48,269 nt of DNA, from assembly GCA_903933805.1 (NCBI GenBank), contig CAIZLM010000202.1, forward strand, positions 1-48,269, given 5' to 3'. The position numbers were made by a program, and so were the translations under genes. This DNA is from an uncultured Bacteroidota bacterium. Its GTDB lineage: Bacteria > Bacteroidota > Bacteroidia > Chitinophagales > Saprospiraceae. This document shows positions 26,247-34,020 of this stretch, in pieces. Each line of letters starts with the position of its first letter. Position 1 is the stretch's first letter. The notes beneath the pieces are model-generated. The model was not told the DNA's origin, ran no database searches, and saw only the letters and a list, made by a program, of their open reading frames with translations.

Positions 26247-26759
26247 ATGGCACTGATCATTACTTGTCGCGATTTCACCCCTCAGTTTGGAGAAAACTGT
26301 TTCCTGGCGGAGAATGCCACCATCATTGGCGATGTTCAAATGGGCAACGACTGCTCCGTGTGGTTTCAGGCCGTGGTGCGCGGTGATGTCAATTTTATCC
26401 GCATGGGCAACAAGGTAAACATCCAAGATGGCGCAATACTACACGGTACCTTCCAAAAATGTGGCACCACCCTCGGCAACAATGTGAGCATCGGCCACCG
26501 CGCGCTGGTACACGGCTGTACCATACACGACAACGTGTTGGTCGGCATGGGCGCCATCATCATGGACCAGGCGGTGGTAGAAGAAAATTGCCTCATTGCA
26601 GCTGGTGCTGTGGTGCTGGAAAATACCATTTGCCACGCAGGTGGCATATATGCAGGCGTTCCCGCAAAACGGGTGAAAGAACTGACCCCCGAACTGTTCA
26701 AAGGACAGATCGAACGCATCGCCAACAACTACCTATCCTATTCCAAGTGGTACAAATAA
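26247..26759 (+). CDS. Gamma-carbonic anhydrase-like hexapeptide-repeat protein
   Basis: 170 residues forming a left-handed beta helix of hexapeptide repeats. The metal-binding pattern of the gamma-carbonic anhydrase/YrdA/PaaY group is present: RGDVNFIRMGNKVNIQDGAI, then LHGT, IGHRALVHGC and GMGAIIMDQAVV. Members bind zinc or iron at subunit interfaces; many are not proven carbonic anhydrases, so the activity is uncertain. The start at 26247 (MALIITCRDFTPQFGENCF) matches the family; the longer frame overlaps the VanZ-like gene out of frame. Its stop is only 7 bases from the stop of the convergent T9SS protein gene. Confidence 0.88.
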   Translation: MALIITCRDFTPQFGENCFLAENATIIGDVQMGNDCSVWFQAVVRGDVNFIRMGNKVNIQDGAILHGTFQKCGTTLGNNVSIGHRALVHGCTIHDNVLVGMGAIIMDQAVVEENCLIAAGAVVLENTICHAGGIYAGVPAKRVKELTPELFKGQIERIANNYLSYSKWYK

Positions 26760-26766
26760 CCAACCT

Positions 26767-28977
26767 TTAATGCGCCATTCTGATCAGTTTTCCGCTTGAA
26801 ACGGTTGCCCCTGCCTGTATTGTCCAAAAAAACATCCCTGATTTAACCGCTATATCAGCCGGAATTTCTAGGACTTGAACCCCTTCAGACAATACCTGCT
26901 CCTGTTCTAAGATTATTTTGCCTGCTGTATCGGAAAGGGTCAGGCGCACCGTTTCAGCTTGTGCAAGGCGTAATGGAATATGGGCTTTGCCGGATGTTGG
27001 GTTGGGCTGAACCGGAAAAACAATGGTTTGATCCGACATTCCCGGCGCTTCCTGTCCCCGAAATGCCAATTCAAGGGCAATACGTGCTTCCAAGGCATCA
27101 TAGCCGATGGATGAAATTTGGCGGGTACTGTTTGAACTGCGGTCAGACCACTTCAGTGCCTCGCTCAATTGAAGCGGCTGCAGTGCTCGAAGATACAGGG
27201 TGTACAATCGATCCCCAGCCGCAACAGCTTGGGGTTCTGCTGTGTACCAAGCCATATTTAACACCCCCGTTGTTGGTTCTGCAAAGGAGCTTTTTTCCAA
27301 ATCCAGCAGCACGCCTGGCACAATCGCTTCTATGGCCAATTGTTGCGGATCGTACAGCAACCCAGCCTCCATGGCCAACCAATCGCCAGCCTCAGAAAAA
27401 GTAAGGGGCAACGCAATGGTCTCGCCGGGAGCCAGCACCGCGTCTGGAAACGTGAGAACGGATGACCGGCGATCTTCCGAAGGGGCAACGGCCCCAGGGT
27501 TGGCACTACAATTCACATCGCCAACTTTAATGGCCACGAAATTGGCGGTATAGGTGCTATCGAATACGACGTTTTCAATTATCACCTCTTCCACCAATGC
27601 GCTCTGGAAGGGATTGTAAGGATTGGGAAACACATTGTCTGAAGACAAAAAACGCCACGCGGTATTGTTGGGCAACTCGGCGTATATGCCCAGAATCAAC
27701 TGCCTCAGTTCCAAGATGTCGTACAGCGTAACACTGTTGCTTTTGTTGACATCAGCAGCAATTATTTCGAAGGTGCTCAAGGGCTCTACAGCAAGGATAT
27801 GCCTGTGTATTTTTACCAAATCGAAGGTCGTGACCCCATTCACCGGACCATCCTCTTTAATAGGCATAACCGACACAGAAGCTGGGGTATTGGGGCCAGG
27901 AATTTGGGTGTCCCAGCACCCGCTGGGATTGTCCATTAGGGCAAAAAACGAGCTCGGTGGGGTAACATTGGTTGACGTGGTTATATTAATCGCCACATCT
28001 GAAACCACGGAGTCGTCGCAAGATCTCTTGACGCACACCACCAAATTTATGGCGTCCGCTCCGTTGCAATTGCCGATGTTATCCTGAACATTGACGTAGG
28101 TTTCGCAGTAATCTGCATTGCCCGCCAAATCTCTGACCCAAAGCTCTACGGGCTGTGTGCCCAGTTCATCGCAATTGAACGTGACACTTTGCAGGGGAAA
28201 ACCATCTCCATCAAGGGGGAAACCAGTACCCGTATTGGAACGCCGAATGGCGTATTGCAACCGATTGGAAGGTGTGGCGTTGTCTTCACCGTATTGCAGA
28301 AAGTCTACCGCCCATAGCTGGACAAATCCCGTCGGCATGACGTTAACACTGAGCCCATTCAGACAAACAACCGTCGGCTTTTTACAATCTTTTATGTCAA
28401 AAAACGTCTCACATGTAATTTGGCTCGTGGCATTCAGAAAAAACCACTTGATTTTATGATGCCCGGGCGGAATTTCAGGGTTCACAAAAACACCCGGAGC
28501 GGCGGTTGTATTCCAACGTACAAAAGCTGTCACACGGTTGCCCTGTTGGATCGTGTCAATGGCAAATTGGTACTTATGATCCAACGTCACCGGCCGGCCG
28601 TCAAATATACGCTCCGTACCGCCCACAAAGCCGGGGTTAAAATAGGTAACTGTTCCGGGAGTCGTAGGATTTTGATTGCTGACCCAACTTTCCATCGTTT
28701 GTCCATCTCCATCCAGATCAAGGTATAAAATATAATAAATCTGATCCCAGCCAATGCCACAACTATCCGTTGCGGTGATACTGAAGTCAATTTGGTCGTC
28801 ACTGAGATCGCGTAAACCCGTCTGTGGATCGAGCCAATACGGCTGGTTCCACAGATCTGCATTGTTTGCCGTGAAGTCACAAAGCTGAAGACTGTCTTCG
28901 CAAACGGAAAAAGAAAGACATTGAGCACCCAATTGTAACGAGGTGGAAAATATCAAGAGGAAGAAAATATTTTTCAT
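26767..28977 (-). CDS. T9SS-secreted protein with dockerin-like and cohesin-like modules
   Basis: 736 residues: signal peptide (about 1-18, ending LGAQ), a Cys-rich adhesion-like N-terminal half (about 20-320), a dockerin-like double helix with the Asp/Asn-rich loop AADVNKSNSVTLYDILELRQ and then LILGIY, a cohesin-like beta-sandwich (about 525-640) and a T9SS sorting domain (653-736, VFPVQPNPTSG...). It should be exported and attached to or released from the surface. The combination of HYR-like Cys segments, a dockerin-like repeat, NTAWRF and a cohesin-like module is a layout I associate with Saprospiraceae surface proteins; no enzyme domain is visible. The start at 28977 gives the signal peptide. 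A degenerate MITE lies upstream. Confidence 0.82.
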   Translation of the reverse strand: MKNIFFLLIFSTSLQLGAQCLSFSVCEDSLQLCDFTANNADLWNQPYWLDPQTGLRDLSDDQIDFSITATDSCGIGWDQIYYILYLDLDGDGQTMESWVSNQNPTTPGTVTYFNPGFVGGTERIFDGRPVTLDHKYQFAIDTIQQGNRVTAFVRWNTTAAPGVFVNPEIPPGHHKIKWFFLNATSQITCETFFDIKDCKKPTVVCLNGLSVNVMPTGFVQLWAVDFLQYGEDNATPSNRLQYAIRRSNTGTGFPLDGDGFPLQSVTFNCDELGTQPVELWVRDLAGNADYCETYVNVQDNIGNCNGADAINLVVCVKRSCDDSVVSDVAINITTSTNVTPPSSFFALMDNPSGCWDTQIPGPNTPASVSVMPIKEDGPVNGVTTFDLVKIHRHILAVEPLSTFEIIAADVNKSNSVTLYDILELRQLILGIYAELPNNTAWRFLSSDNVFPNPYNPFQSALVEEVIIENVVFDSTYTANFVAIKVGDVNCSANPGAVAPSEDRRSSVLTFPDAVLAPGETIALPLTFSEAGDWLAMEAGLLYDPQQLAIEAIVPGVLLDLEKSSFAEPTTGVLNMAWYTAEPQAVAAGDRLYTLYLRALQPLQLSEALKWSDRSSNSTRQISSIGYDALEARIALELAFRGQEAPGMSDQTIVFPVQPNPTSGKAHIPLRLAQAETVRLTLSDTAGKIILEQEQVLSEGVQVLEIPADIAVKSGMFFWTIQAGATVSSGKLIRMAH

Positions 28978-29465
28978 TGCAAATTTTTTGGGACTATTCA
29001 TGTGATCTGAAATTGACGCCGCTATTTTGATGAGGTGATAGCGTTTGAGACAAAAATACAACGCAACTGGTTACAATCCAACAAAACTACACGATGGTGG
29101 GATTTTGGCCTTGTTAATCGGCACTTGTCACCCCTTTTTTACAATAATTAGTGGGTATTGCAAGGCATGACAACGAAGACCTTGCGGCACACAAGCTATT
29201 TTCGGCTGAATAAAACCAATACGCTCGAAAACTAACTTGACAGTATTAAAATTTACACCACTAGAAAAAAAATCCGATAGCCCCGAAAAAACTATCTTTT
29301 TTTGTGAAAAATATCCGCAAGTTGCTGACAATCAACTAAAATAACGACGCTATCAAATTTACACCGAGCGCCGAAATAGCGATTGGTCGGGTGGTAACAG
29401 GACGCGATTGGCTGTTGGGGGCGTTGTATCGTGGAGGAATTGCCCGGCGGTTTGGCTGGATTACC
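28978..29465. other. Long gene-free stretch with a degenerate MITE
   Basis: About 490 bases between divergent genes. At about 29029-29074 lies GATGAGGTGATAGCGTTTGA followed by GACAAAAATACAACGCAACTG and then GTTAC; this resembles a shortened MITE body (GGTGGTCGCGTCTGAGACAAAAA) with a terminal inverted repeat at the right. The remainder is A/T-rich near 29240-29340 and G-rich near 29400-29460. A 67-codon minus-strand open frame at 29128-29331 has no recognisable content and I do not call it. Confidence 0.4.
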
Positions 29466-29473
29466 TATTTTTG
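29466..29473 (+). promoter_or_regulatory. Promoter -7 box of the peroxiredoxin-clpS-lgt unit
   Basis: TATTTTTG followed by C fits TAnnTTTG. The start codon of the peroxiredoxin follows 42 bases later. TTG at 29440-29442 is a possible but long-spaced -33 box. Confidence 0.5.
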
Positions 29474-29515
29474 CACCCGTAGAACCTCTTTTTTCAATTT
29501 CTAACGCACAACATC

Positions 29516-29983
29516 ATGCTCCAACTCGGCGACAAAGCCCCCGATTTTTCCCTCCGCGCATCAGACAAATCCCTGGTAAAACTATCCGAACACCGCGGTA
29601 AAAATGTAGTACTGCTGTTTTTCCCTTTTGCTTTCACCGGGGTTTGCACCAAGGAACTCTGCCTCATGCGCGATAGTCTTGCGCAGTACAACGATCTGAA
29701 CGCACAAATTCTCGCCATTTCAGTAGATAGCCCGTTCACCCTTGCGCAGTGGAAAGAAGAACAAGGTTTTAATTTTCCGCTGCTGTCTGACTTCAACAAG
29801 TCGGCGAGTAAAAAATACGACAGTTTGTACAAGGAATTTGCCCTGGGCCTCAAAGGCGTTTCCAAACGATCAGCGTTTGTTATTGACAAAAAAGGCATCG
29901 TACGCTACGCCGAAGTGCTTGAAAATGCCGGCGAAATCCCCAACTTTGATGCCGTCAATGACGTTTTAAAATCCCTAGACTAA
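29516..29983 (+). CDS. Peroxiredoxin (AhpC/TSA family, AhpE/BCP-like)
   Basis: 155 residues. A cytoplasmic thiol peroxidase that reduces hydrogen peroxide and organic peroxides. The thioredoxin-fold motif FPFAFTGVCTKELC carries the peroxidatic Cys44, with Cys49 five residues on as the likely resolving Cys, as in atypical 2-Cys enzymes. SVDSPFTLAQWKEEQGFNFP and SAFVIDKKGIVRYAEV are also family blocks. It is first gene of a run with clpS (20 bases) and lgt (46 bases), perhaps one transcript. Confidence 0.9.
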   Translation: MLQLGDKAPDFSLRASDKSLVKLSEHRGKNVVLLFFPFAFTGVCTKELCLMRDSLAQYNDLNAQILAISVDSPFTLAQWKEEQGFNFPLLSDFNKSASKKYDSLYKEFALGLKGVSKRSAFVIDKKGIVRYAEVLENAGEIPNFDAVNDVLKSLD

Positions 29984-30003
29984 CACTTCTTTTTACCATC
30001 ACC

Positions 30004-30327
30004 ATGTTCAGTACAACAACACGCATATTCAACTACGAAAAGCCGCTGAGAGAGCAGGAGGATGAGGTGATGGTGGAAGATGAGGTTGATGCCGGGTTCT
30101 CTTCACAACTCATCGTGTTCAATGACGATGTCAATTCCTTTGAATGGGTCATTGAATGTTTCATCAAGGTATTGGGACACAGTTCAGAACAAGCAGAACA
30201 GCTCTCGCTGATGATCCATTACAAGGGAAAAGCCACCGTAAAATCAGGTACCCGCTCCGATCTCATTCCATACTGCGAAGCCCTACTGGAACGGGGCCTT
30301 TCGGCCGAAGTGGTGAGCATCGACTGA
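30004..30327 (+). CDS. clpS: ClpS, adaptor of the ClpAP protease
   Basis: 107 residues. ClpS delivers N-end-rule substrates to the ClpA/ClpC unfoldase. An acidic N-terminal extension (about 1-32) is followed by the core domain LIVFNDDVNSFEWVIECFIK (about 36-55) and the ligand-pocket region LMIHYKGKATVKSGTRSDLI. The usual NDDxxT(M/P) motif is NDDVNSF here. The gene is not next to a clp ATPase, which is common in Bacteroidota. Confidence 0.88.
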   Translation: MFSTTTRIFNYEKPLREQEDEVMVEDEVDAGFSSQLIVFNDDVNSFEWVIECFIKVLGHSSEQAEQLSLMIHYKGKATVKSGTRSDLIPYCEALLERGLSAEVVSID

Positions 30328-30373
30328 CGTCTCACCCCCACTATTCTCAATCACCCGCTCAACACGCTCCGAT

Positions 30374-31561
30374 ATGTACCCTGATCTCTCTTATCTCTTT
30401 CACGACCTGATCGGAACACAACCCGACAATTGGCTTTCGATGTTTAAGACCTTTGGTTTTTTTCTGGCCATCGCTTTTATTGTCAGCGCAGTGGTGTTCA
30501 ACGCTGAATTAAAACGAAAAGCCCGGGAAGGTTTTTATACCCCGACGACCGTCAGTGTGACCGTGGGACTGCCCGCTTCCATCGGAGAACTCATCAGCAA
30601 CGCCATGGTCGGGTTGATCTTGGGGGGGAAAGGATTGTATGCGTACCAACACTATGATACCTTCAGACACGACCCAGCATCTGTCATTCTTTCTTTAAAA
30701 ATAAACCCACTCGGCGCACTGATCGGCGCGCTGGCACTGATCGGTATTACCTACTGGGATGGACAACGCCGAAAACTGGACAAACCTGAAACCAGGCTAC
30801 TGTCCGTTTATCCCCATGATCGCATCAGTGAAATGACGGTCGCCGCTGCTATTGGCGGTATTTTGGGCGCTAAAATTTTTGATCTTTTCGACAACTGGCA
30901 ATCTTTTATGGAAGACCCCATCGGATCACTGGCATCCGGCGGCGGTTTGGCCTTTTTTGGCGGTTTGGTCCTCGGCTTCGTTGCAGTGGTATCGTATATG
31001 TGGGTGAATAAAATCCCATTTTTGCCCACTGCCGATGCCGTAGCGCCAGCGCTCACTGCTGGATATGGCGTTGGACGCATCGGGTGTCAACTTTCCGGCG
31101 ACGGCGATTGGGGCATTGTCAACAGCGCCGTTAAGCCAGGGTGGATGTCGTGGATGCCTGATTGGGTGTGGGCATACCGTTTTCCACACCACGTCCTGAA
31201 CACGGAAAGCACGGATCCGGTGAACAGTGTTCCCATCAATGGGTGTTCTTGGGACTATTGTATGCAACTATCTCAACCTGTTTTCCCCACGCCTTTTTAC
31301 GAGGTGCTGATGATGGCTGGTGTTTTTGCTATTCTGTGGTCTTTGCGCAAGCGTATCAAAGTAACGGGTATGCTCTTCTTCCTCTACCTCAGCCTCATTG
31401 CGGTGGAACGCTTTGCCATCGAAAAAATTCGGGTCAATGTCGTACACGATGTGCTTGGCATGAAATTGACCCAAGCAGAAATAATCGCTGTGGCTTTGTT
31501 CGTGGTCAGTGTCACCGGATCTGCGGTGCTGTGGGCAAAACGCAACACAAAACAGCAATAA
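30374..31561 (+). CDS. lgt: Lgt, prolipoprotein diacylglyceryl transferase
   Basis: 395 residues, longer than the E. coli enzyme (291). An inner-membrane enzyme that moves diacylglycerol from phosphatidylglycerol to the lipobox Cys of prolipoproteins, the first step in lipoprotein maturation. About seven or more membrane helices; the signature GYGVGRIGCQLSGDGDWG (usually GRxGNFxNGE) lies at about 232-249 and the C-terminal LYLSLIAVERFAIEKIRVN carries the second conserved Arg-type motif. Signature-site departures are typical of Bacteroidota Lgt. A MITE copy with a strong hairpin follows 39 bases after the stop. Confidence 0.9.
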   Translation: MYPDLSYLFHDLIGTQPDNWLSMFKTFGFFLAIAFIVSAVVFNAELKRKAREGFYTPTTVSVTVGLPASIGELISNAMVGLILGGKGLYAYQHYDTFRHDPASVILSLKINPLGALIGALALIGITYWDGQRRKLDKPETRLLSVYPHDRISEMTVAAAIGGILGAKIFDLFDNWQSFMEDPIGSLASGGGLAFFGGLVLGFVAVVSYMWVNKIPFLPTADAVAPALTAGYGVGRIGCQLSGDGDWGIVNSAVKPGWMSWMPDWVWAYRFPHHVLNTESTDPVNSVPINGCSWDYCMQLSQPVFPTPFYEVLMMAGVFAILWSLRKRIKVTGMLFFLYLSLIAVERFAIEKIRVNVVHDVLGMKLTQAEIIAVALFVVSVTGSAVLWAKRNTKQQ

Positions 31562-31600
31562 GTTGACTGTTTACGTTGGACAAATATTCTGTCCCTTCAT

Positions 31601-31741
31601 GTAACTCGTTAGATGGCCGTGCCTGAGACAAAAAAATGGATATTTTTTTGTCTCAGGCACGGCTTTTTGCACGCTGTAGCAGCGCCAATCTCAAACAAAT
31701 AGGCCTTTTTTGGCCAGACAGCGCGCGACCTAGCCAGTTGC
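31601..31741. mobile_element. IS66-like MITE, rearranged copy with a perfect internal hairpin
   Basis: 141 bp. Left end GTAACTCGTTAGATGGCCG, right end GCGACCTAGCCAGTTGC. The interior contains a self-complementary block (31616-31663) not found in the other copies. Flanking octamers CCCTTCAT (31593-31600) and CTTTTTAT (31742-31749) agree at 5 of 8, all differences being C/T transitions. The minus-strand gene yhhN ends inside its right end. Confidence 0.8.
31616..31668. terminator. 22-bp perfect hairpin with T-run inside a MITE, after lgt
   Basis: The arms 31616-31637 and 31642-31663 are fully complementary, with a 4-nt loop GGAT; TTTTT follows at 31664-31668. It lies 55 bases after the lgt stop and would end lgt transcripts. 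It arose within a mobile element. Confidence 0.7.
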
Positions 31742-32416
31742 CTTTTTATGGCCATTGATCACCTTGCTCACGCCATACACCAAGAGCCACTGTCCAACCA
31801 TATAGGTCGAGATAACGGCTACATGCACACCGGTGAAAGGCGTGCCAAACTTGGCTACCGCAATCAGGCTGTCTGAAAGCACAAAGAGCAATGCCCCAGC
31901 TACCATAGTGCGAAATATCGTTTTTTCGATGTGCCCGTGCAGGTTCACGACGCTTTGAGCCATGGTCGAAATAACCACGGCATACACGGTCACCGGTACC
32001 CGCATACCCTCGGGAATTCCAGGCCATAAACCATACAACAGCAGGGCAGGATAGACCAAAAAAGGAACAATCCACCCAGGATTTTTTTCGAGAAACCCGC
32101 GTTGTCCACGCAGCGCGGACGCGGCACCCACGATGTAGGAAAGGTGTGCCAACAAAAATGCCAACAAGCCCAAGACAAAAAACAAACCGCCTTCATACAT
32201 CAGGAGTACATCGCCCACGGTGGAAAAAAGGAGGCCGAAAAGCCAGCCCAAACGCAGACGCGAACGATCACCAGGTGTTTGTGCCATCAGCCACAACCCC
32301 AATACTGGCATCAACAGGGGCTTGGAAAGCGTACTGAGCAAAGAAACACCCCCGACTATGCCGACCAAGTGCATGACTGAGAGGATGACAAAAACTGGAA
32401 ACCAAATTTTTTTCAT
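31730..32416 (-). CDS. YhhN/TMEM86-family protein (lysoplasmalogenase-like)
   Basis: 228 residues with about eight membrane helices. Family motifs: STLSKPLLMPVLGLW (about 29-43), LFSTVGDVLLM (about 63-73), FFVLGLLAFLLAHLSYI (about 79-95) and GALLFVLSDSLIA (about 176-188). Eukaryotic TMEM86B hydrolyses lysoplasmalogens and YhhN is its bacterial relative; the substrate here is unknown. The gene overlaps the upstream amidotransferase gene by four bases (ATGA). The last residues (ATG before stop) and the stop codon are supplied by the right end of a MITE copy, so the native C-terminus was probably replaced. Confidence 0.87.
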   Translation of the reverse strand: MKKIWFPVFVILSVMHLVGIVGGVSLLSTLSKPLLMPVLGLWLMAQTPGDRSRLRLGWLFGLLFSTVGDVLLMYEGGLFFVLGLLAFLLAHLSYIVGAASALRGQRGFLEKNPGWIVPFLVYPALLLYGLWPGIPEGMRVPVTVYAVVISTMAQSVVNLHGHIEKTIFRTMVAGALLFVLSDSLIAVAKFGTPFTGVHVAVISTYMVGQWLLVYGVSKVINGHKKATG

Positions 32417-32988
32417 TCGTGTTGAATTGATAAGACCCAGTTGCGAAGCAGACAGTGTCCGTGTTCTGTTAGTATAGATTCAGGATGAAATTGTACCCCA
32501 ACCAACGGCAATGCTTGATGTGCCAATGCCATGATTTCCCCAGAAGCCGTGGCCGCTAAACATTCCAACGGCGTGCCCTGAAGCGACTCGAGCAGCAAAG
32601 AATGGTATCGCATGACCGTCCAATTCGACGGGATACCCGCAAATAACCAGTGACCTTGGTGACTAATGAGGTTCGTTTTTCCGTGCATGGGCACAGCAGC
32701 TCGTACTAGGGTCGCACCAAAATACTCGCCCAAAGCCTGGTGCCCAAGGCAAATGCCAAGCATCGGAACCCGCTTGTGGTATCGGTCAATTACAGCCATC
32801 ATAAGCCCCGCATCAGCAGGGCGTTTTGGTCCAGGAGAAAGCACAATACCTTGAAAATCAATCTCTTCAAGATCCTTTAGCGTAAAAGCATCATTCCTCA
32901 AAACCGTACACTCCACCCCCGTCTGTAACAAGTAATCATACAGATTGTACGTAAACGAATCGTAATTATCGATCAACAGTATGGTCAT
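32413..32988 (-). CDS. pabA: Glutamine amidotransferase subunit of anthranilate/aminodeoxychorismate synthase (PabA/TrpG)
   Basis: 191 residues, a class-I glutamine amidotransferase. It releases ammonia from glutamine for a chorismate-using partner, for folate (PabA) or tryptophan (TrpG) synthesis; the sequence alone cannot separate the two roles and the partner is not in this window. Catalytic triad: Cys80 in MLGICLGHQ, His168 and Glu170 in VQFHPES. DNYDSFTYNL (8-17) and LSPGPKRPADAG (50-61) are typical. The stop overlaps the yhhN start (ATGA). Confidence 0.9.
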   Translation of the reverse strand: MTILLIDNYDSFTYNLYDYLLQTGVECTVLRNDAFTLKDLEEIDFQGIVLSPGPKRPADAGLMMAVIDRYHKRVPMLGICLGHQALGEYFGATLVRAAVPMHGKTNLISHQGHWLFAGIPSNWTVMRYHSLLLESLQGTPLECLAATASGEIMALAHQALPLVGVQFHPESILTEHGHCLLRNWVLSIQHE

Positions 32989-33015
32989 GGTGATAGTAGG
33001 CCGTGGTTAATGCTC

Positions 33016-33065
33016 GTAACTGACAGGGGGACTTCTGAGCAAAAAAGGGCCGCCCATTCAGTGAC
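33016..33065. mobile_element. Strongly degenerate MITE remnant abutting a stop codon
   Basis: About 50 bp: GTAACTGACAGGGGGACTTC, then TGAGCAAAAAAGGGCC, ending TCAGTGAC. The ends still pair (GTAACTGA with TCAGTGAC, one mismatch). The final C is shared with the stop codon (33065-33067) of the CvpA-like gene. Confidence 0.45.
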
Positions 33066-33742
33066 TAATACTCAATGCCATCAGCCTCCTCCGGAACAGT
33101 GTTGTTTCTAGGCGGTGGGATGCGATCCGCGTTGGGGTCCTGCTCAATGCCGGTTTCCGGCGGTTTGTATCTTTTAATGTTCTCTGTGCCCATTTTTTTT
33201 GACTTCTCATCTCCATACTTTTGCAGTCGGTCCATCCAGGTCATGTACGTAGCCCAGGTTTCTTCGGCAAATGGCTTCATACGAACAGCCAGATCGTAGG
33301 CATTTCCGGGCAGTGGCTCCAGGATGGTGTATGTTCTGGACTCGGCGATGGTCTGAGGATTTAAAAATTGTGCTTTCACCATAAACCAAACAACAATACT
33401 ACAAATCAGGAGGTAAAAAGCAGCCATCATTGTTGCGCCGAGTGCGTGATTGATTATGCCGAGATGTGAGACCTTCAGCACCCGTTCAACGCCTGAAGCA
33501 GCCATGCGCATGATCAGTACCACGATGAGAATGTTCACCACAAAAGCACCCACAAACATCATTGGATTGGTCGAATGAAACATCGCCTCCAGCAAGCTGG
33601 TGGTCGTAGGGGTGATCTTAAAAGCCAAGGTAATGCCAAAAAGATAGGCTGCAACGTTGAATACCGTTGTCACAACGCCGTTGCGCCCGCCCTGCCAAAA
33701 GCCATAAACAACGGCTACTAAAAAGAGAATATCAATGGGCAT
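33065..33742 (-). CDS. CvpA-family membrane protein
   Basis: 225 residues. Four hydrophobic segments cover about 5-22, 26-48, 60-85 and 103-127, with the CvpA-family start DILFLVAVVYGFWQGGRNGV and the block GIINHALGATMMAAFYLLI. CvpA is linked to colicin V production in E. coli, but its wider role in the envelope is unclear. The C-terminal third (about 150-225) is hydrophilic and charged and lies outside the membrane. The start at 33742 (MPIDILFLV) is preferred: the longer frame adds a region with no family match. Confidence 0.82.
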   Translation of the reverse strand: MPIDILFLVAVVYGFWQGGRNGVVTTVFNVAAYLFGITLAFKITPTTTSLLEAMFHSTNPMMFVGAFVVNILIVVLIMRMAASGVERVLKVSHLGIINHALGATMMAAFYLLICSIVVWFMVKAQFLNPQTIAESRTYTILEPLPGNAYDLAVRMKPFAEETWATYMTWMDRLQKYGDEKSKKMGTENIKRYKPPETGIEQDPNADRIPPPRNNTVPEEADGIEY

Positions 33743-34020
33743 TGTCTTTTTTGCTGAAATTACAGCGCAATGTTCATACCTTGGTATGTGTGCGATGATT
33801 GGGTGACAAAGGTAAATGGACATTCTGCTTCCGCTCAATAATTTTTTGGAGAAATCAACCGGATAATTTTTATCGAAATTAAATAAATAATGTTTATATT
33901 TGACCACTTCCAGCAAAAAAGACGGTCGAATATGGTGAATTTATGTCGCCCAAGCCATGTTGTTAATCAGTGCATGTCCAATTCGCTATCTTCGCCCACA
34001 GGAAACCAAAGCCTGATTCT

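Noticed and set aside
29128-29331. A 67-codon minus-strand open frame in the large gap before the peroxiredoxin gene
   Set aside because: No signal peptide, motif or promoter; the composition looks like translated intergenic DNA.
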